Shown here: positions 16,706 through 25,315 of the stretch, one piece after another
Layout of the letters: each line of letters opens with the position of its first letter
Position numbering within the stretch: position 1 is the stretch's first letter
Assembly (NCBI GenBank): GCA_038206395.1
Contig: JBBRAX010000032.1
Coordinates: 1 to 64,000 of the forward strand
DNA: 64,000 nt
Direction of reading: 5' to 3'
DNA from: JAGSPQ01 sp038206395
GTDB taxonomy: Bacteria; Myxococcota; Myxococcia; Myxococcales; Myxococcaceae
The notes under the pieces: model-generated
What the model was told of the DNA's origin: nothing
The model's input: the letters and a program-made list of their open reading frames with translations, nothing else
Databases searched by the model: none
Position numbers and translations under genes: made by a program

Positions 16706-17476
16706 TCAGTCGAGCAGGAAGGTGTAGTTGTAGACGAAGCTCGTCGACACCGCTTCGCCGCCCTTCATCGCCGGCTTGAACTTGAACTTCTTGATCGCGT
16801 TCATCGCGGCGTCGTTCAGCCCGTAGCCGGGTCCGTTCAGAATCTGCGCGTTCACCACGCGGCCTTCGTTGTCGACGACGATGCGCAACCGCACCGTGCC
16901 TTCGATGCCCGCGCGGCGCGCTTCATCGGGGTACGGAATCTTGAACTCGGAGTCGACCTGCGGGTCGCTGTCGGCGGCGCCCGGCGGCACGTACTTCGGC
17001 GCGTAATACGGCTTCGCCTCGGTCGGCGACGGAGCTGCCTTCGGCATCTGTCCGTACGCCGTGTTCCCGACCGGAGCGGCGAAGGTGCCGGCCGTCGTGG
17101 TCGACGACATCTTCATCCCCACGATCAGCGGCGGCGGGTCCTTGGGCGGCTCTTTGGGCGGCTCGGCTTCTTCCAGCGGAGGCGGCGGCTCGACGGGCGG
17201 CGGCTTCACCACTGCGAGCTTCACCGGCGGCACCTTCGGCTTCGGGGGTTCGACCGGCTTCGGCTTCTCGGGCTCGGGCGGCTCGGGCGGCTTCGGCGGC
17301 TCGACCGGAATGAACTCGACCACGATCGGCTTCAGGATTGCCTTCGCCTTGATTTTCTGCGCGTCCGCCCAGAGCAAGCCGCCCGCGTGCAGCGAGATCG
17401 AAAAGAACAGGCCGACGCCGAGAATCAGCATCGTGCGGTCTTGGCGGCGATTGCTCATCGAGAGGGGGAAGCTCAC
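16706..17476 (-). CDS. tonB: TonB-like energy transducer
   Basis: 256 residues. One N-terminal membrane anchor (TMLILGVGLFFSISLHAGGLLW) with the conserved SxxxH-type Ser/His, then a long Pro/Glu/Lys spacer (PPKPPEPPEPEKPKPVEPPK) spanning the periplasm, and a C-terminal TonB domain (IPYPDEARRAGIEGTVRLRI, VVNAQILNGPGYGLNDAAM, FKFKPAMKGGEAV). It transmits proton-motive-force energy from ExbB-ExbD to outer-membrane receptors. Start choice: 17476, or Met7 six codons later. No receptor gene lies in the window. Confidence 0.9.
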   Translation of the reverse strand: MSFPLSMSNRRQDRTMLILGVGLFFSISLHAGGLLWADAQKIKAKAILKPIVVEFIPVEPPKPPEPPEPEKPKPVEPPKPKVPPVKLAVVKPPPVEPPPPLEEAEPPKEPPKDPPPLIVGMKMSSTTTAGTFAAPVGNTAYGQMPKAAPSPTEAKPYYAPKYVPPGAADSDPQVDSEFKIPYPDEARRAGIEGTVRLRIVVDNEGRVVNAQILNGPGYGLNDAAMNAIKKFKFKPAMKGGEAVSTSFVYNYTFLLD

Positions 17477-17529
17477 GTCATTTCCTACATCTGTCTGGGT
17501 GCGTCAGTTCCGGCCCCATGACCTGGTTG

Positions 17530-17970
17530 TTACGGAACCGGCGCCGGCGCCTGCAGTGCGGGGGTTGCGCCCTTCTGGATGTTGAGGGCGAACTTCGCGA
17601 TGCCCTTGCCCTTGATGACGTCGATCAGCCCCATCACGCGGCCGTAGTTCAGCGACTGGTCCGCGCTGATGATCGCCCGCGTTTCCTTGTCCTTCTTCAG
17701 CGCCTCGTCGATGCGGCCCTTCATCTCGTCTTCCGTCACTTCCGCGCCGTCGAAGAAAATCTTCGAGTCCTTGTCCATCACGATGTTCACCAGGCCCTGC
17801 ACCGTCTCGTTCGTGTTGGCGGCCTTCGGCAGGTCGACCTCGACGGTCTCTTTGACGATGAAGCTCGCGGTCACCATGAAGATGATCAGCAGCACGAGCG
17901 TGATGTCGACCAGCGGGGTGACGTTGATCGCGACGATCTCTTCTTCGTCGCCCTGCGATGCGCCGGCCAC
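17530..17970 (-). CDS. exbD: ExbD/TolR biopolymer transport protein
   Basis: 146 residues, one N-terminal membrane helix with the conserved proton-path Asp (INVTPLVDITLVLLIIFMVTAS) and a periplasmic ExbD domain (VEVDLPKAANTNE, IFFDGAEVTEDEM, AIISADQSLNYGRVMGLID). It forms the ion channel unit with the ExbB gene that ends 4 bases upstream, and drives the TonB protein downstream. The length is normal for the family. Confidence 0.93.
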   Translation of the reverse strand: MAGASQGDEEEIVAINVTPLVDITLVLLIIFMVTASFIVKETVEVDLPKAANTNETVQGLVNIVMDKDSKIFFDGAEVTEDEMKGRIDEALKKDKETRAIISADQSLNYGRVMGLIDVIKGKGIAKFALNIQKGATPALQAPAPVP

Positions 17971-17973
17971 GGA

Positions 17974-18651
17974 CTACTTCCCGCCCGTCGCGCGAAGGTG
18001 CCCGACCAGCGCGTGGCCCAGCGCCGTCGTGCGCGAGGTGATGGTCTTCAGCGAACGGGTGAGGATGTTGTAGCCAACCACCGCGGGGATCGCGACCGCG
18101 AGGCCGACCGCGGTGGCCACCAGCGCTTCCGAGATTCCCGCCATGACCGTCTGCTGCATCGCGGCGCCCTTCGCTCCGGACTGACCGAGGTCGTTGAACG
18201 CCTTGATGATGCCGAGCACCGTGCCGAACAGGCCGATGAACGGGGCGTTGCTGCCGAGCGTGCCGAGGAAAGAGAGGAACCGTTCGTACTGCGGGCGTTC
18301 GCGCGCCACGGTCGCCGCGATGATTTCTTCCACCGAGTCCGGGCCGCTGCCGAGGCTGCCCAGCGCCTCGCGCAACACCGCGGCTTCCATGCCCTTTTTG
18401 CCCGCGATGAAAGACTTCACCTGGTCGAGCTCGCCCTTCGCCAGCTTCACCGCCAGGTCATCAGAGCCTTTGAGCGTGTGAGAGCTGAAGTAGACGACGC
18501 GCTCGAGCATGACGGCGATCGACATCACCGACAGGATGCAGAGCAGCCAGAGCACCCATTCGGCGCTGCCCAGCGTGACGCCCAGCAGGGTCCGCGTGAG
18601 CATGCCCTGGCCTTCGTGGTTCATCTGTCCGAGGAGAAGCAATGAGGTCAT
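17974..18651 (-). CDS. exbB: MotA/TolQ/ExbB proton channel protein
   Basis: 225 residues from ATG18651, chosen to match family length; upstream codons to 18741 would run through the spacer after the PH-domain gene. Three hydrophobic segments: WVLWLLCILSVMSIAVMLERVVYF, FLSFLGTLGSNAPFIGLFGTVLGII (the family hallmark) and ALVATAVGLAVAIPAVVGY. It pairs with ExbD immediately downstream. A clear Shine-Dalgarno is not seen before either start candidate. Confidence 0.92.
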   Translation of the reverse strand: MTSLLLLGQMNHEGQGMLTRTLLGVTLGSAEWVLWLLCILSVMSIAVMLERVVYFSSHTLKGSDDLAVKLAKGELDQVKSFIAGKKGMEAAVLREALGSLGSGPDSVEEIIAATVARERPQYERFLSFLGTLGSNAPFIGLFGTVLGIIKAFNDLGQSGAKGAAMQQTVMAGISEALVATAVGLAVAIPAVVGYNILTRSLKTITSRTTALGHALVGHLRATGGK

Positions 18652-18685
18652 AGAGGGGGTGTTCGGGCCGTGCGCGGCCGCAGTA

Positions 18686-19414
18686 TCAATTCTTCGGCGG
18701 CTGGCGAAAGTCAACGGAAACAGCCAACGATTCCGCAACATTCCGAAGACTGGAGGCCGCGAGGCGAACTTCCTCCAGCGCAGCCGCGTTCAACCCTTCG
18801 GAATGAGCGGCCTCGACAGGTTCACCCAGCCCGGCGTCCTTCTGGCCCTTGAGCATGCCCAGGATCAACCGCTTCACCCCGTCCGCGTCCTTCAAACCTT
18901 CCAGCCGGGCGCTGTGCAGCTGGGCGCCGATCGCGCTGCCGCCGGCGGTGCTGATGGTGAGCGTCTTCACTCCGAACAGTGTCTCGAGCGGGCCAGCGGT
19001 GACTTCCAGGTTCTGGACGTTCGCGTAGCTCAAGGTGACTTCACGGTGGATGATGGCTCCGTGGCTGACGCGCAGGCTCTTGTCGCCGACCAGGTAGTGG
19101 CGCAGCTCGTAGTCGAGGCGCGCGGCGACGAGGCCGAAGCCTGCCGACGCGAGCGCGAAGAGCAGAATCGGCAGGGTGAGCCAGGCGCCGTTGAGCTTCA
19201 TTCCAGCCATGATTGCAGTCGAAAAGACGAGCGCGCCCAGGACGGGGCCCGACGAGCGCGCGGCGACCTTCAGGTACTGCAGGGTCAGCCACTGCGGCTC
19301 GGGCTTGAGCTCACGGACGAGCGTGGTTCCTTCCGGCAGGTGCGGTGGCTCGAGGCGGAGCTTCAGCAGCGGCAGGAACACCGGCCTCAGCAATTTCACG
19401 ATTGGGGCAATCAT
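18686..19414 (-). CDS. Bacterial PH-domain membrane protein (2 of pair)
   Basis: 242 residues with two central hydrophobic helices (GPVLGALVFSTAIMAGMKL and LTLPILLFALASAGFGLVAA) followed by a bPH2 (DUF304) domain: YLVGDKSLRVSHGAIIHREVTLSYANVQNLEV, then ETLFGVKTLTISTAGG. The order, membrane helix pair, then YANVQNLEV/LFGVKTL, is diagnostic. The upstream gene is a shorter paralogue 3 bases away, as is usual for DUF304 pairs. Function of such pairs is poorly known. A helical C-terminal tail of ~60 residues is extra. Confidence 0.82.
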   Translation of the reverse strand: MIAPIVKLLRPVFLPLLKLRLEPPHLPEGTTLVRELKPEPQWLTLQYLKVAARSSGPVLGALVFSTAIMAGMKLNGAWLTLPILLFALASAGFGLVAARLDYELRHYLVGDKSLRVSHGAIIHREVTLSYANVQNLEVTAGPLETLFGVKTLTISTAGGSAIGAQLHSARLEGLKDADGVKRLILGMLKGQKDAGLGEPVEAAHSEGLNAAALEEVRLAASSLRNVAESLAVSVDFRQPPKN

Positions 19415-19417
19415 CGG

Positions 19418-19924
19418 TCAGCGCCGCTCGGCCACGGCTTTGAGCGCTTCAGCCGTACGATTGAGCGCATCGCGGATTTCGACCAGGGCCTCCGAATGTC
19501 CGGCGTGTTTGCCTTCGTCCCTCACTCCGCGCATCCGCGCATAGAGGTAGTCGCGAATGGCTTCGAAGTCCTTCACTCCCGCGATGCCGAGATTTCCCCC
19601 TTCGCCGGCGCCCGCCGTCTGCACCGTCACGGTTCCGATTTGAAGCCAGCGCTCGAGCAGGTTCTGCGACAGGTGGATGTCTTGCATGCGTGCGTACGTC
19701 AGCTGCATTTCCTGCCGGAAGAAGATGCCGTGGCTCATGAAGACGCCTTGATCATCGAACCGGTACTTCAGCGTCTCGTAGCGGAACAGCAGCGGGATGA
19801 AGACGAAGGGAAACGCGATGAAGCCGAAGAGCGAGACGAGGAAGTAATAGAGCAGCAGCGACTTCTCGGGCCTGGTGATGTGCGCGACACGCGCGCGCAG
19901 CTTCTCAAAATCGGCGTCGTTCAT
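19418..19924 (-). CDS. Bacterial PH-domain membrane protein (1 of pair)
   Basis: 168 residues from ATG19924 (MNDADFEKLRARV). One hydrophobic hairpin (LLLYYFLVSLFGFIAFPFVFIPLLF) then a bPH2-type domain with FDDQGVFMSHGIFFRQEMQLTYARMQDIHLSQN and ERWLQIGTVTVQTAG. The frame stays open upstream of 19924 but that part reads as the opposite strand of the divergent gene. First gene of the minus-strand PH/ExbB/ExbD/TonB/DUF547 operon; 46 bases separate it from the divergent start at 19971. Confidence 0.82.
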   Translation of the reverse strand: MNDADFEKLRARVAHITRPEKSLLLYYFLVSLFGFIAFPFVFIPLLFRYETLKYRFDDQGVFMSHGIFFRQEMQLTYARMQDIHLSQNLLERWLQIGTVTVQTAGAGEGGNLGIAGVKDFEAIRDYLYARMRGVRDEGKHAGHSEALVEIRDALNRTAEALKAVAERR

Positions 19925-19970
19925 GGCGCGCGGTCTACTACACTGACCGTTGGTTCTCTCGAGGGGGCAC
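19925..19970. promoter_or_regulatory. Divergent intergenic region of two operons
   Basis: Only 46 bases separate the starts of the minus-strand PH/TonB operon and the plus-strand MoxR-ABC-VWA chain, so both promoters must lie here or reach into the neighbouring genes. GAGGGGG at 19961-19967 is a plausible ribosome binding site for GTG19971. Confidence 0.45.
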
Positions 19971-21635
19971 GTGGCTGCAGGGGATGAAAGCCGCAAGAGC
20001 GCCTTCGTGCTCGCCCGCATCCGCCGGGTGCAACGGCGCCTGAATCTCGAAGGCGCCCTGGCGGCCGCAGTCTTTCCCTCGTGGGTCGCGGTCACGCTGC
20101 TCGCGGTCTGGCGGTTCGTCGTGCAGCGGCAGGTCGGGGTGTTCGCGGCGGCCGCGGTCGTCGGCGCGGTGATCGCGTGGCGCGTGTTGGTTCGTAAGAC
20201 CGGGATCAGCCTCGCGCAGGCTGCCGTGATTGCGGATCGCCGGGCCGAGGCGGGCGGGCTGCTGCTCACGCGCCTCGAGACGGGCGTCGGTGAGTGGGAG
20301 CTCGGCCTCAATGAACGCGTCCGTGCGCTCACGCCTCCGCCGATTCAGGTCCGGCGTTCCGTCGGGGCGCTCTGGCTCGCGGCGCTGTTCGTCGTCGTCG
20401 CGATGGTCGTGCCGCTGCCGCCGAAGGTGACCAACAACGTCAACGCTGCTGCCGCGACGAAGCTCGACGAGGTGATGGAGAAGCTCGAGGCGATCGCGAA
20501 GGAAGAGCCGCTGGACGACGCGGTCACTGCAGAGTTGCAGCGCCTGCAGGAAGAGCTCGCTGAGAATGCGTTCGACGCTGCCGATTGGGAGGCGGCTGAC
20601 GCGCTCGACAAGGAGCTCGATCGCAAGGCGCAGGAAGCCGGCGCCGAGCTGTCTCGCGCAGAGGAGGCGGCCAGGGAATTGTCCGAGGCGATGGCCAGTG
20701 CGCAGGGCGCCGAGGGTGCGACGCGCGAAAAGGAAGAGCTCGAGAGCGCGTTGATGCAGCTGTCCGACGGTCAGGCCGCCGACGCCGAGCAGGCGATGAA
20801 TCAGGCGCTCGGCAAGAAGGAGGACGGAGCGAAGGCGGAGGGCGAGGAAGCTGAGGAAGGCGAGCAGCGCAAAGAAGGCGAGAAGGGCAAAGAAGGTGAG
20901 AAGGGCAAAGAAGGTGAGAAGGGCAAAGAAGGCGAGAAGGGCAAAGAAGGCGAGAAGGGCAAAGAAGGCGAGAAGGGCAAAGAAGGCGAGAAGGGCAAAG
21001 AAGGCGAGAAGGGCAAAGAAGGCGAGAAGGGCAAAGAAGGGTCCCGTTCACCCCGAGAGCAGTCGAGGGGGGAGCAGGCAACCAGCCCCTCGAAGCTCAA
21101 CGACCTGCGGCAGGCGCTGAAGAGCCGCCAGCAGCACCTGCAGAAGTCCTTCGGCCAGGGCCAGGGCGCGCCGCAGCCGTCGCCGCAAAAGACCGCGAAG
21201 GGCGGAAAGGGCGACGGGAAGGAGAAGGGAGAAGGAGAAGGCCAGGGCGGCGAGGACGGCACGGGCAAAGGCGAAGGCAAGCCGGGCGAGCGCGAAGGCG
21301 ACGGCCGCGAGCACGCGAGCCGCGCTTCGAAGTCGGGCACCGGCCGCGGTGACGGCGAAGAGACCGAGCTCATCTACGGTGGCCAGGCCGAGATCGACCC
21401 CGACCGCCTCGCATTTCAGGCGCTGCCGAAGGGGCAGGGCGGCGACGAGCCGGGCGAGCTCTGGGGCCTGAAGGCGGCGAACCCGAAAAAGAACTCCACC
21501 GGCCACGCGGCGCCGTCGTCGTCCGGTGGCGCGGCGACCGGTGACCGGGCGCCCGGAAACCGAGAAGGGCAGCTGCTGCCGCGAAACCGCGCGCTCATTC
21601 AAAAGTACTTCGACAACGCTCCGAGGAATCCATGA
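19971..21635 (+). CDS. Membrane protein with coiled coil and KEGEKG repeats (DUF4175-like)
   Basis: 554 residues from GTG19971, chosen for the GAGG at proper spacing (a TTG at 19950 is possible). Two membrane regions (AAAVFPSWVAVTLLAVWRF and VGVFAAAAVVGAVIAWRVL; a third at LWLAALFVVVAMVVPL) are followed by acidic coiled coil (ATKLDEVMEKLEAIAKEE to about residue 260), nine perfect KEGEKG hexapeptides, and a charged Gly-rich tail. The layout resembles DUF4175-type proteins found next to MoxR/DUF58/VWA genes. Around the end of the repeat a REP-like DNA element is read through (GSRSPREQSRG). It starts a nine-gene chain with overlapping ends. Confidence 0.75.
   Translation: MAAGDESRKSAFVLARIRRVQRRLNLEGALAAAVFPSWVAVTLLAVWRFVVQRQVGVFAAAAVVGAVIAWRVLVRKTGISLAQAAVIADRRAEAGGLLLTRLETGVGEWELGLNERVRALTPPPIQVRRSVGALWLAALFVVVAMVVPLPPKVTNNVNAAAATKLDEVMEKLEAIAKEEPLDDAVTAELQRLQEELAENAFDAADWEAADALDKELDRKAQEAGAELSRAEEAARELSEAMASAQGAEGATREKEELESALMQLSDGQAADAEQAMNQALGKKEDGAKAEGEEAEEGEQRKEGEKGKEGEKGKEGEKGKEGEKGKEGEKGKEGEKGKEGEKGKEGEKGKEGEKGKEGSRSPREQSRGEQATSPSKLNDLRQALKSRQQHLQKSFGQGQGAPQPSPQKTAKGGKGDGKEKGEGEGQGGEDGTGKGEGKPGEREGDGREHASRASKSGTGRGDGEETELIYGGQAEIDPDRLAFQALPKGQGGDEPGELWGLKAANPKKNSTGHAAPSSSGGAATGDRAPGNREGQLLPRNRALIQKYFDNAPRNP
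20871..21032 (+). repeat. Nine-copy 18-bp tandem repeat (KEGEKG)
   Basis: Nine consecutive 18-base units (AAAGAAGGCGAGAAGGGC) encode KEGEKG; two copies carry GGTGAG for GGCGAG, the rest are identical, and a partial tenth follows. Such homogeneity points to recent slippage or unequal exchange. Confidence 0.95.
21043..21070 (+). repeat. REP-like element inside a coding sequence
   Basis: These 28 bases match 25 of 28 positions of the last copy in the intergenic repeat at 41470-41497 (shared core CCCGAGAG.AGTCGAGGG). Here it is translated in frame as part of GSRSPREQSRG. Confidence 0.6.
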
Positions 21636-22630
21636 GTCACGCCGAGCTGCTCAGCCCCACCGACGTGCAGGCCGCAGGCGAGAGCATCTCGATGCTCAAG
21701 GCCGGCCTCAACCAGGTGCTGCTCGACCAGGGTGGCGTCACCGAGCGCGTCGTCACCGCGGTGCTCGCGCGCGGCCACGTGCTCCTCGAAGGGCTGCCCG
21801 GCCTCGGAAAGACCGAGCTCTGCAAAGGCCTCGCGCGCCTGCTCTCGCTGCCCTTCAAGCGAATCCAGTTCACGCCCGACCTGCTGCCCGGCGACATCAC
21901 CGGCACGTACGTCATCGAGGGCGAGAAGCGCGACTTCAGCTTCCGGCCCGGCCCGCTGTTCGCATCCGTCGTCCTCGCCGACGAAATCAACCGCAGCTCA
22001 CCCAAGACGCAGTCGGCGCTTCTCGAAGCGATGGCCGAACGCAACGTCACCGTGCTCGGCCACACCCACCCCCTGCCTGACCCCTTCTTCGTCCTCGCCA
22101 CCCAGAATCCCATCGAGCTCGAAGGCACCTACCCGCTGCCCGAAGCGCAGCTCGACCGCTTCCTCTTCCGCGTCGTCGTCCCCGCCGTCAGCGCGAAGAC
22201 GATGAGCCTGATGCTCACCCAGCGCCACCGCGGCCAGCCGCCGGCGCAGAAGCCCGTGCTCGACGGCGCCGCGCTGAAAGCCGTCTTCGACTTCGTCGAT
22301 CGCGTTCACCTGCCCGTGCCCGTCGCCGACTTCATCGGCCGCCTCGTCGAGGCCACGCATCCGAGCCACGCCTCCGCACCCGAATCGGTTCGCCGCTTCG
22401 TTCGGTACGGCGCTTCACCCCGCGCCGCGCTCGGCTTGGCTTCCAGTGCGCGCGCGTGGGCGCTTGGCAAAGGCAAACCCAACGTCGGCTTCGACGAAGT
22501 GAAGGAAGTCGCGGGCGCCGTGCTCAACCACCGCCTCGTCCTCTCGTACGAAGCGGGCCTCGAGAAGGTCGGCGCCGACAAAGTGGTGAACGATCTGCTC
22601 GCCGCCGTCGCCGAGGTGCCGCGTGGTTAG
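21632..22630 (+). CDS. MoxR-family AAA+ ATPase
   Basis: 332 residues. Walker A is GLPGLGKTE, Walker B is VVLADEINRSSPKTQSALLEAMAE and sensor 1 is VLATQNPIELEGTYPLPEAQLDRF, the classic MoxR signature. The C-terminal lid helices carry the SPRAALGLASSARAWAL motif. ATG21632 overlaps the previous stop. MoxR ATPases of this class are found with DUF58 and VWA (BatA-type) genes, both of which lie downstream in the same chain. It is a different subfamily from the MoxR at 739. Confidence 0.93.
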   Translation: MSHAELLSPTDVQAAGESISMLKAGLNQVLLDQGGVTERVVTAVLARGHVLLEGLPGLGKTELCKGLARLLSLPFKRIQFTPDLLPGDITGTYVIEGEKRDFSFRPGPLFASVVLADEINRSSPKTQSALLEAMAERNVTVLGHTHPLPDPFFVLATQNPIELEGTYPLPEAQLDRFLFRVVVPAVSAKTMSLMLTQRHRGQPPAQKPVLDGAALKAVFDFVDRVHLPVPVADFIGRLVEATHPSHASAPESVRRFVRYGASPRAALGLASSARAWALGKGKPNVGFDEVKEVAGAVLNHRLVLSYEAGLEKVGADKVVNDLLAAVAEVPRG

Positions 22631-24320
22631 TGCGCTGCTCGCCGCCGCGCTGTTGTTGAGCGAAGGCACCTCGAAGGTCTACCCGCCTTCCAGTGAGCGG
22701 GCCGGCGCGCCCAACACCTACGTCTTCGCGCAGACCCAGCGCGTCGACGTCGGCGGCGGAGCGACCAGTGTCTCTGCCGAGACCAACGTCCCCACTCCGC
22801 GCCGCGGCTACTTTCCGCTGCGCCTCTTCGTCGACAACTCCACCGGCCCGACCCAGAGCATCAAGCTCGGCTACTACCCCAGCAACAACACCGGCCGGCC
22901 CATCACCAAAGACGTCGAGGTTCGCCAAGGCGAGCGCCGCACCGTCATCCTCGCGGTGCCGTACCTGTTCCGTTACGGCAACGTCCGCGCGCGCGGGCCG
23001 GGCATCAGCAAGAAGGGCGACGCGCACGTCTACTTCAACTCGACCTACGCGCCGCAGCGGCCGCTGCTTTCCATCGGCACCACCGACGAGTTCGAGCGCT
23101 GGGTCGACAAGCCCCCCGCGCACACCGACGGCGACCTCAGCGTCTATTCCATCGCCGCCGACGAGGCGCCCACTGAGCTCGCCGCGTACGCAGGCTACGA
23201 CACCGTCGCGATCCCCGCCGCCGCCTTCGAGTCGCTGAACGAAGCGCAGCGCCGCGCGCTCGAGTCATACGCCGCGACCGGTGGCACGCTCGTGCTTGGT
23301 AAAGGCGGGCGCGGTCTCGCCGCCGCGCTGCCGCTGATGAAAGAAGGAAAAGAGGAGTACGGCTTCGGCCGCCTCGTCGTCGTCGATGGCCAGCCCGACT
23401 TCGCGACCGTCTTCAACTCAACCACTCCTGTCGTCAGCCCGCGCGCGTCTCCGCGATCGATGTCCGGGCGGGTGTACCGCTATGTCGACGCGAACCCTGG
23501 CTCTGACTTCACCGCGCTGCTGCCGCAGGCGACCGCTCCCATCGGCCGCTTTCTTCTCATCATCGGCCTCTTCACCCTCGCGATCGGCCCCGGCTCCATC
23601 TGGGTTGCGCGGCGCCGCGGGCCGGCGATGTTGCTGCTCACGATTCCCGGCACAGCGTTCATCACCTGCACCGTCATCATCGGGTACTCGCTGATTCAAG
23701 ACGGCTTCACCGTTCACGCGTCGACGCAGGGCCTCACCTGGCTCGACAGCAAGCAGCACCGCGCGCTGCAGGTGGGCCTGACGGCGTACTACGCAAACCT
23801 CGCGCCGGGGTCCGCGCGCTTCTCGAGTCTGACGGTCGTCGTACCGCCGCAAGAAGGAAGCGGTGAGGTCTACGCGCCCGGCATCGAGTGGAACGAAGGC
23901 GCCACGATGGGCAGCGACTTCGTGCCGTCGCGCACGTACCGCGAGTGGGGCTACGTCTCGGCCGAGCCCACCCGCGCGCGCGTCCTCCTCAAGAAGAAGG
24001 ACGGCGCGTGGGTGGTGCAGAACGCGCTCGGCAGCCGGGTGGTGTCGATGGTGTTCATGGCCGATGACCGCCTGTGGATGGTGGCCGACCTTCGCGACGG
24101 AGCGGAGGCGACCGGAGCGAAGCAGAGCGGCGGGCTTCCCCACTTTGAAGGTCCCGCGGCCAATCGCTTCAGCGCCGAGCTGCAGCAGAAGTTCGCGGCG
24201 CCGCTGAAGGAAGGCGAGTTCCTCGCGACGGTCGAAGGCCAGGGCTTCACGCCGTCGGGCGGGTTGCGGCTCACCGAACACGACAGCGGGAACCTCGTGC
24301 GCGGCGAGGTCGAGCGATGA
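22623..24320 (+). CDS. Exported/membrane protein of MoxR-ABC-VWA chain
   Basis: 565 residues; GTG22623 overlaps the moxR 3' end by 8 bases. The N-terminus is a signal peptide (VSALLAAALLLSEG). A beta-rich domain (RGYFPLRLFVDNSTG, RRTVILAVPYLFRYG) is followed by a segment like the flexible half of glutamine-amidotransferase-like folds (YDTVAIPAAAFESLNEAQRRALESYAATGGTLVLG). Then two membrane helices (FLLIIGLFTLAIGPGSIWVA, MLLLTIPGTAFITCTVIIGYSLI) and a C-terminal soluble domain. This N-domain/TM-pair/C-domain plan occurs in large BatA-like operon proteins. Function unknown. Confidence 0.75.
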   Translation: MVSALLAAALLLSEGTSKVYPPSSERAGAPNTYVFAQTQRVDVGGGATSVSAETNVPTPRRGYFPLRLFVDNSTGPTQSIKLGYYPSNNTGRPITKDVEVRQGERRTVILAVPYLFRYGNVRARGPGISKKGDAHVYFNSTYAPQRPLLSIGTTDEFERWVDKPPAHTDGDLSVYSIAADEAPTELAAYAGYDTVAIPAAAFESLNEAQRRALESYAATGGTLVLGKGGRGLAAALPLMKEGKEEYGFGRLVVVDGQPDFATVFNSTTPVVSPRASPRSMSGRVYRYVDANPGSDFTALLPQATAPIGRFLLIIGLFTLAIGPGSIWVARRRGPAMLLLTIPGTAFITCTVIIGYSLIQDGFTVHASTQGLTWLDSKQHRALQVGLTAYYANLAPGSARFSSLTVVVPPQEGSGEVYAPGIEWNEGATMGSDFVPSRTYREWGYVSAEPTRARVLLKKKDGAWVVQNALGSRVVSMVFMADDRLWMVADLRDGAEATGAKQSGGLPHFEGPAANRFSAELQQKFAAPLKEGEFLATVEGQGFTPSGGLRLTEHDSGNLVRGEVER

Positions 24321-25315
24321 GCGACGTGTTGCTCGAGGTGAAGAACCTGTCGCGCCACTACGGCGCTCTGAAGGCCGTCGATGACGTGAGCTTTACCGTC
24401 GCGGCGGGCACGATTCTCGGCTTCATCGGCCCGAACGGCGCGGGCAAGTCGACGACGATGCGAATCCTCGCCACGCTCGATGTGCCGACCGCGGGCGACG
24501 TGCTGCTCGACGGAAAGAGCGCGATCGATCACCCCGACAAGGCGCGCCCGCTGATTGGCTACATGCCGGATCGTTACGGCACCTACGACGACATGACGGT
24601 GCTCGAGTTCCTCGACTTCTTCGCGCGCGCGTACCGGCTCAAGGGGCAGGAACGCGAGAACCGCGTCGCCTCGGTGATGGACTTCACCGGCCTCTTCCCT
24701 CTGAAGGACAAGCTCACCAGCGCGCTGTCGAAAGGCATGAAGCAGCGCGTCGCCCTGGGCCGCACGCTGCTTCACGACCCGAAGCTGCTCATTCTCGACG
24801 AGCCCGCCGACGGCCTCGACCCGCGCGCCCGCATCGAGCTTCGTGAGCTGCTCAAGGCTCTGGCCGCGCAGGGGAAGGCAGTGCTGATCTCCAGCCATAT
24901 CCTCACCGAGCTCTCTGAAATCTGTGACAGCTGCGCGATCATCGAGCAGGGGCGCCTGCTCGCCACCGGACCCGTTCACGAGATTCTGTCGCGCACCACC
25001 GGCAACGCTGTCTCGAGCGAGCTCGTGATGCGCGTCTGGAAGGGCGCCGAAGGGGTCGACGCCGCCCTCGCCCGGGCAGAGCGGCTCTTGCTCGAACAGC
25101 CGCTGGTCGCCGCCGTCACCGTCGAAGGCCAGGCCGTTCGCGTCCGCATCGAGCTTCCCCTGGGCGCTGCTCCTGCTGCGGGTTGGGTCGAAGAGACGAG
25201 CGCCCGGCTGTTGCGCGCGTTGGTCACGGCCGAGATTCCCGTCTCGAGCTTCCAGGCCCGCGAGTTCGACCTCGAAGACGCGTTCATGAACGTCACGAAG
25301 GGCAAGGTTCAGTGA
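24317..25315 (+). CDS. ABC transporter ATP-binding protein
   Basis: 332 residues; ATG24317 overlaps the preceding stop. Walker A is GPNGAGKSTT (about residues 38-47), signature SALSKGMKQRVALG, Walker B LLILDEPADGLDPRAR, switch His ISSHIL. It has a ~120-residue C-terminal regulatory extension typical of ABC-2 exporters. It serves the two paralogous permeases immediately downstream. In this chain the exporter is embedded between the MoxR ATPase and the DUF58/VWA genes, so it is likely to work on the same envelope process. Confidence 0.92.
   Translation: MSDVLLEVKNLSRHYGALKAVDDVSFTVAAGTILGFIGPNGAGKSTTMRILATLDVPTAGDVLLDGKSAIDHPDKARPLIGYMPDRYGTYDDMTVLEFLDFFARAYRLKGQERENRVASVMDFTGLFPLKDKLTSALSKGMKQRVALGRTLLHDPKLLILDEPADGLDPRARIELRELLKALAAQGKAVLISSHILTELSEICDSCAIIEQGRLLATGPVHEILSRTTGNAVSSELVMRVWKGAEGVDAALARAERLLLEQPLVAAVTVEGQAVRVRIELPLGAAPAAGWVEETSARLLRALVTAEIPVSSFQAREFDLEDAFMNVTKGKVQ

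Noticed and set aside
18651..18741. Extended ExbB start at 18741
   Set aside because: It would add 30 residues rich in Arg that do not fit the family; ATG18651 gives the usual length.
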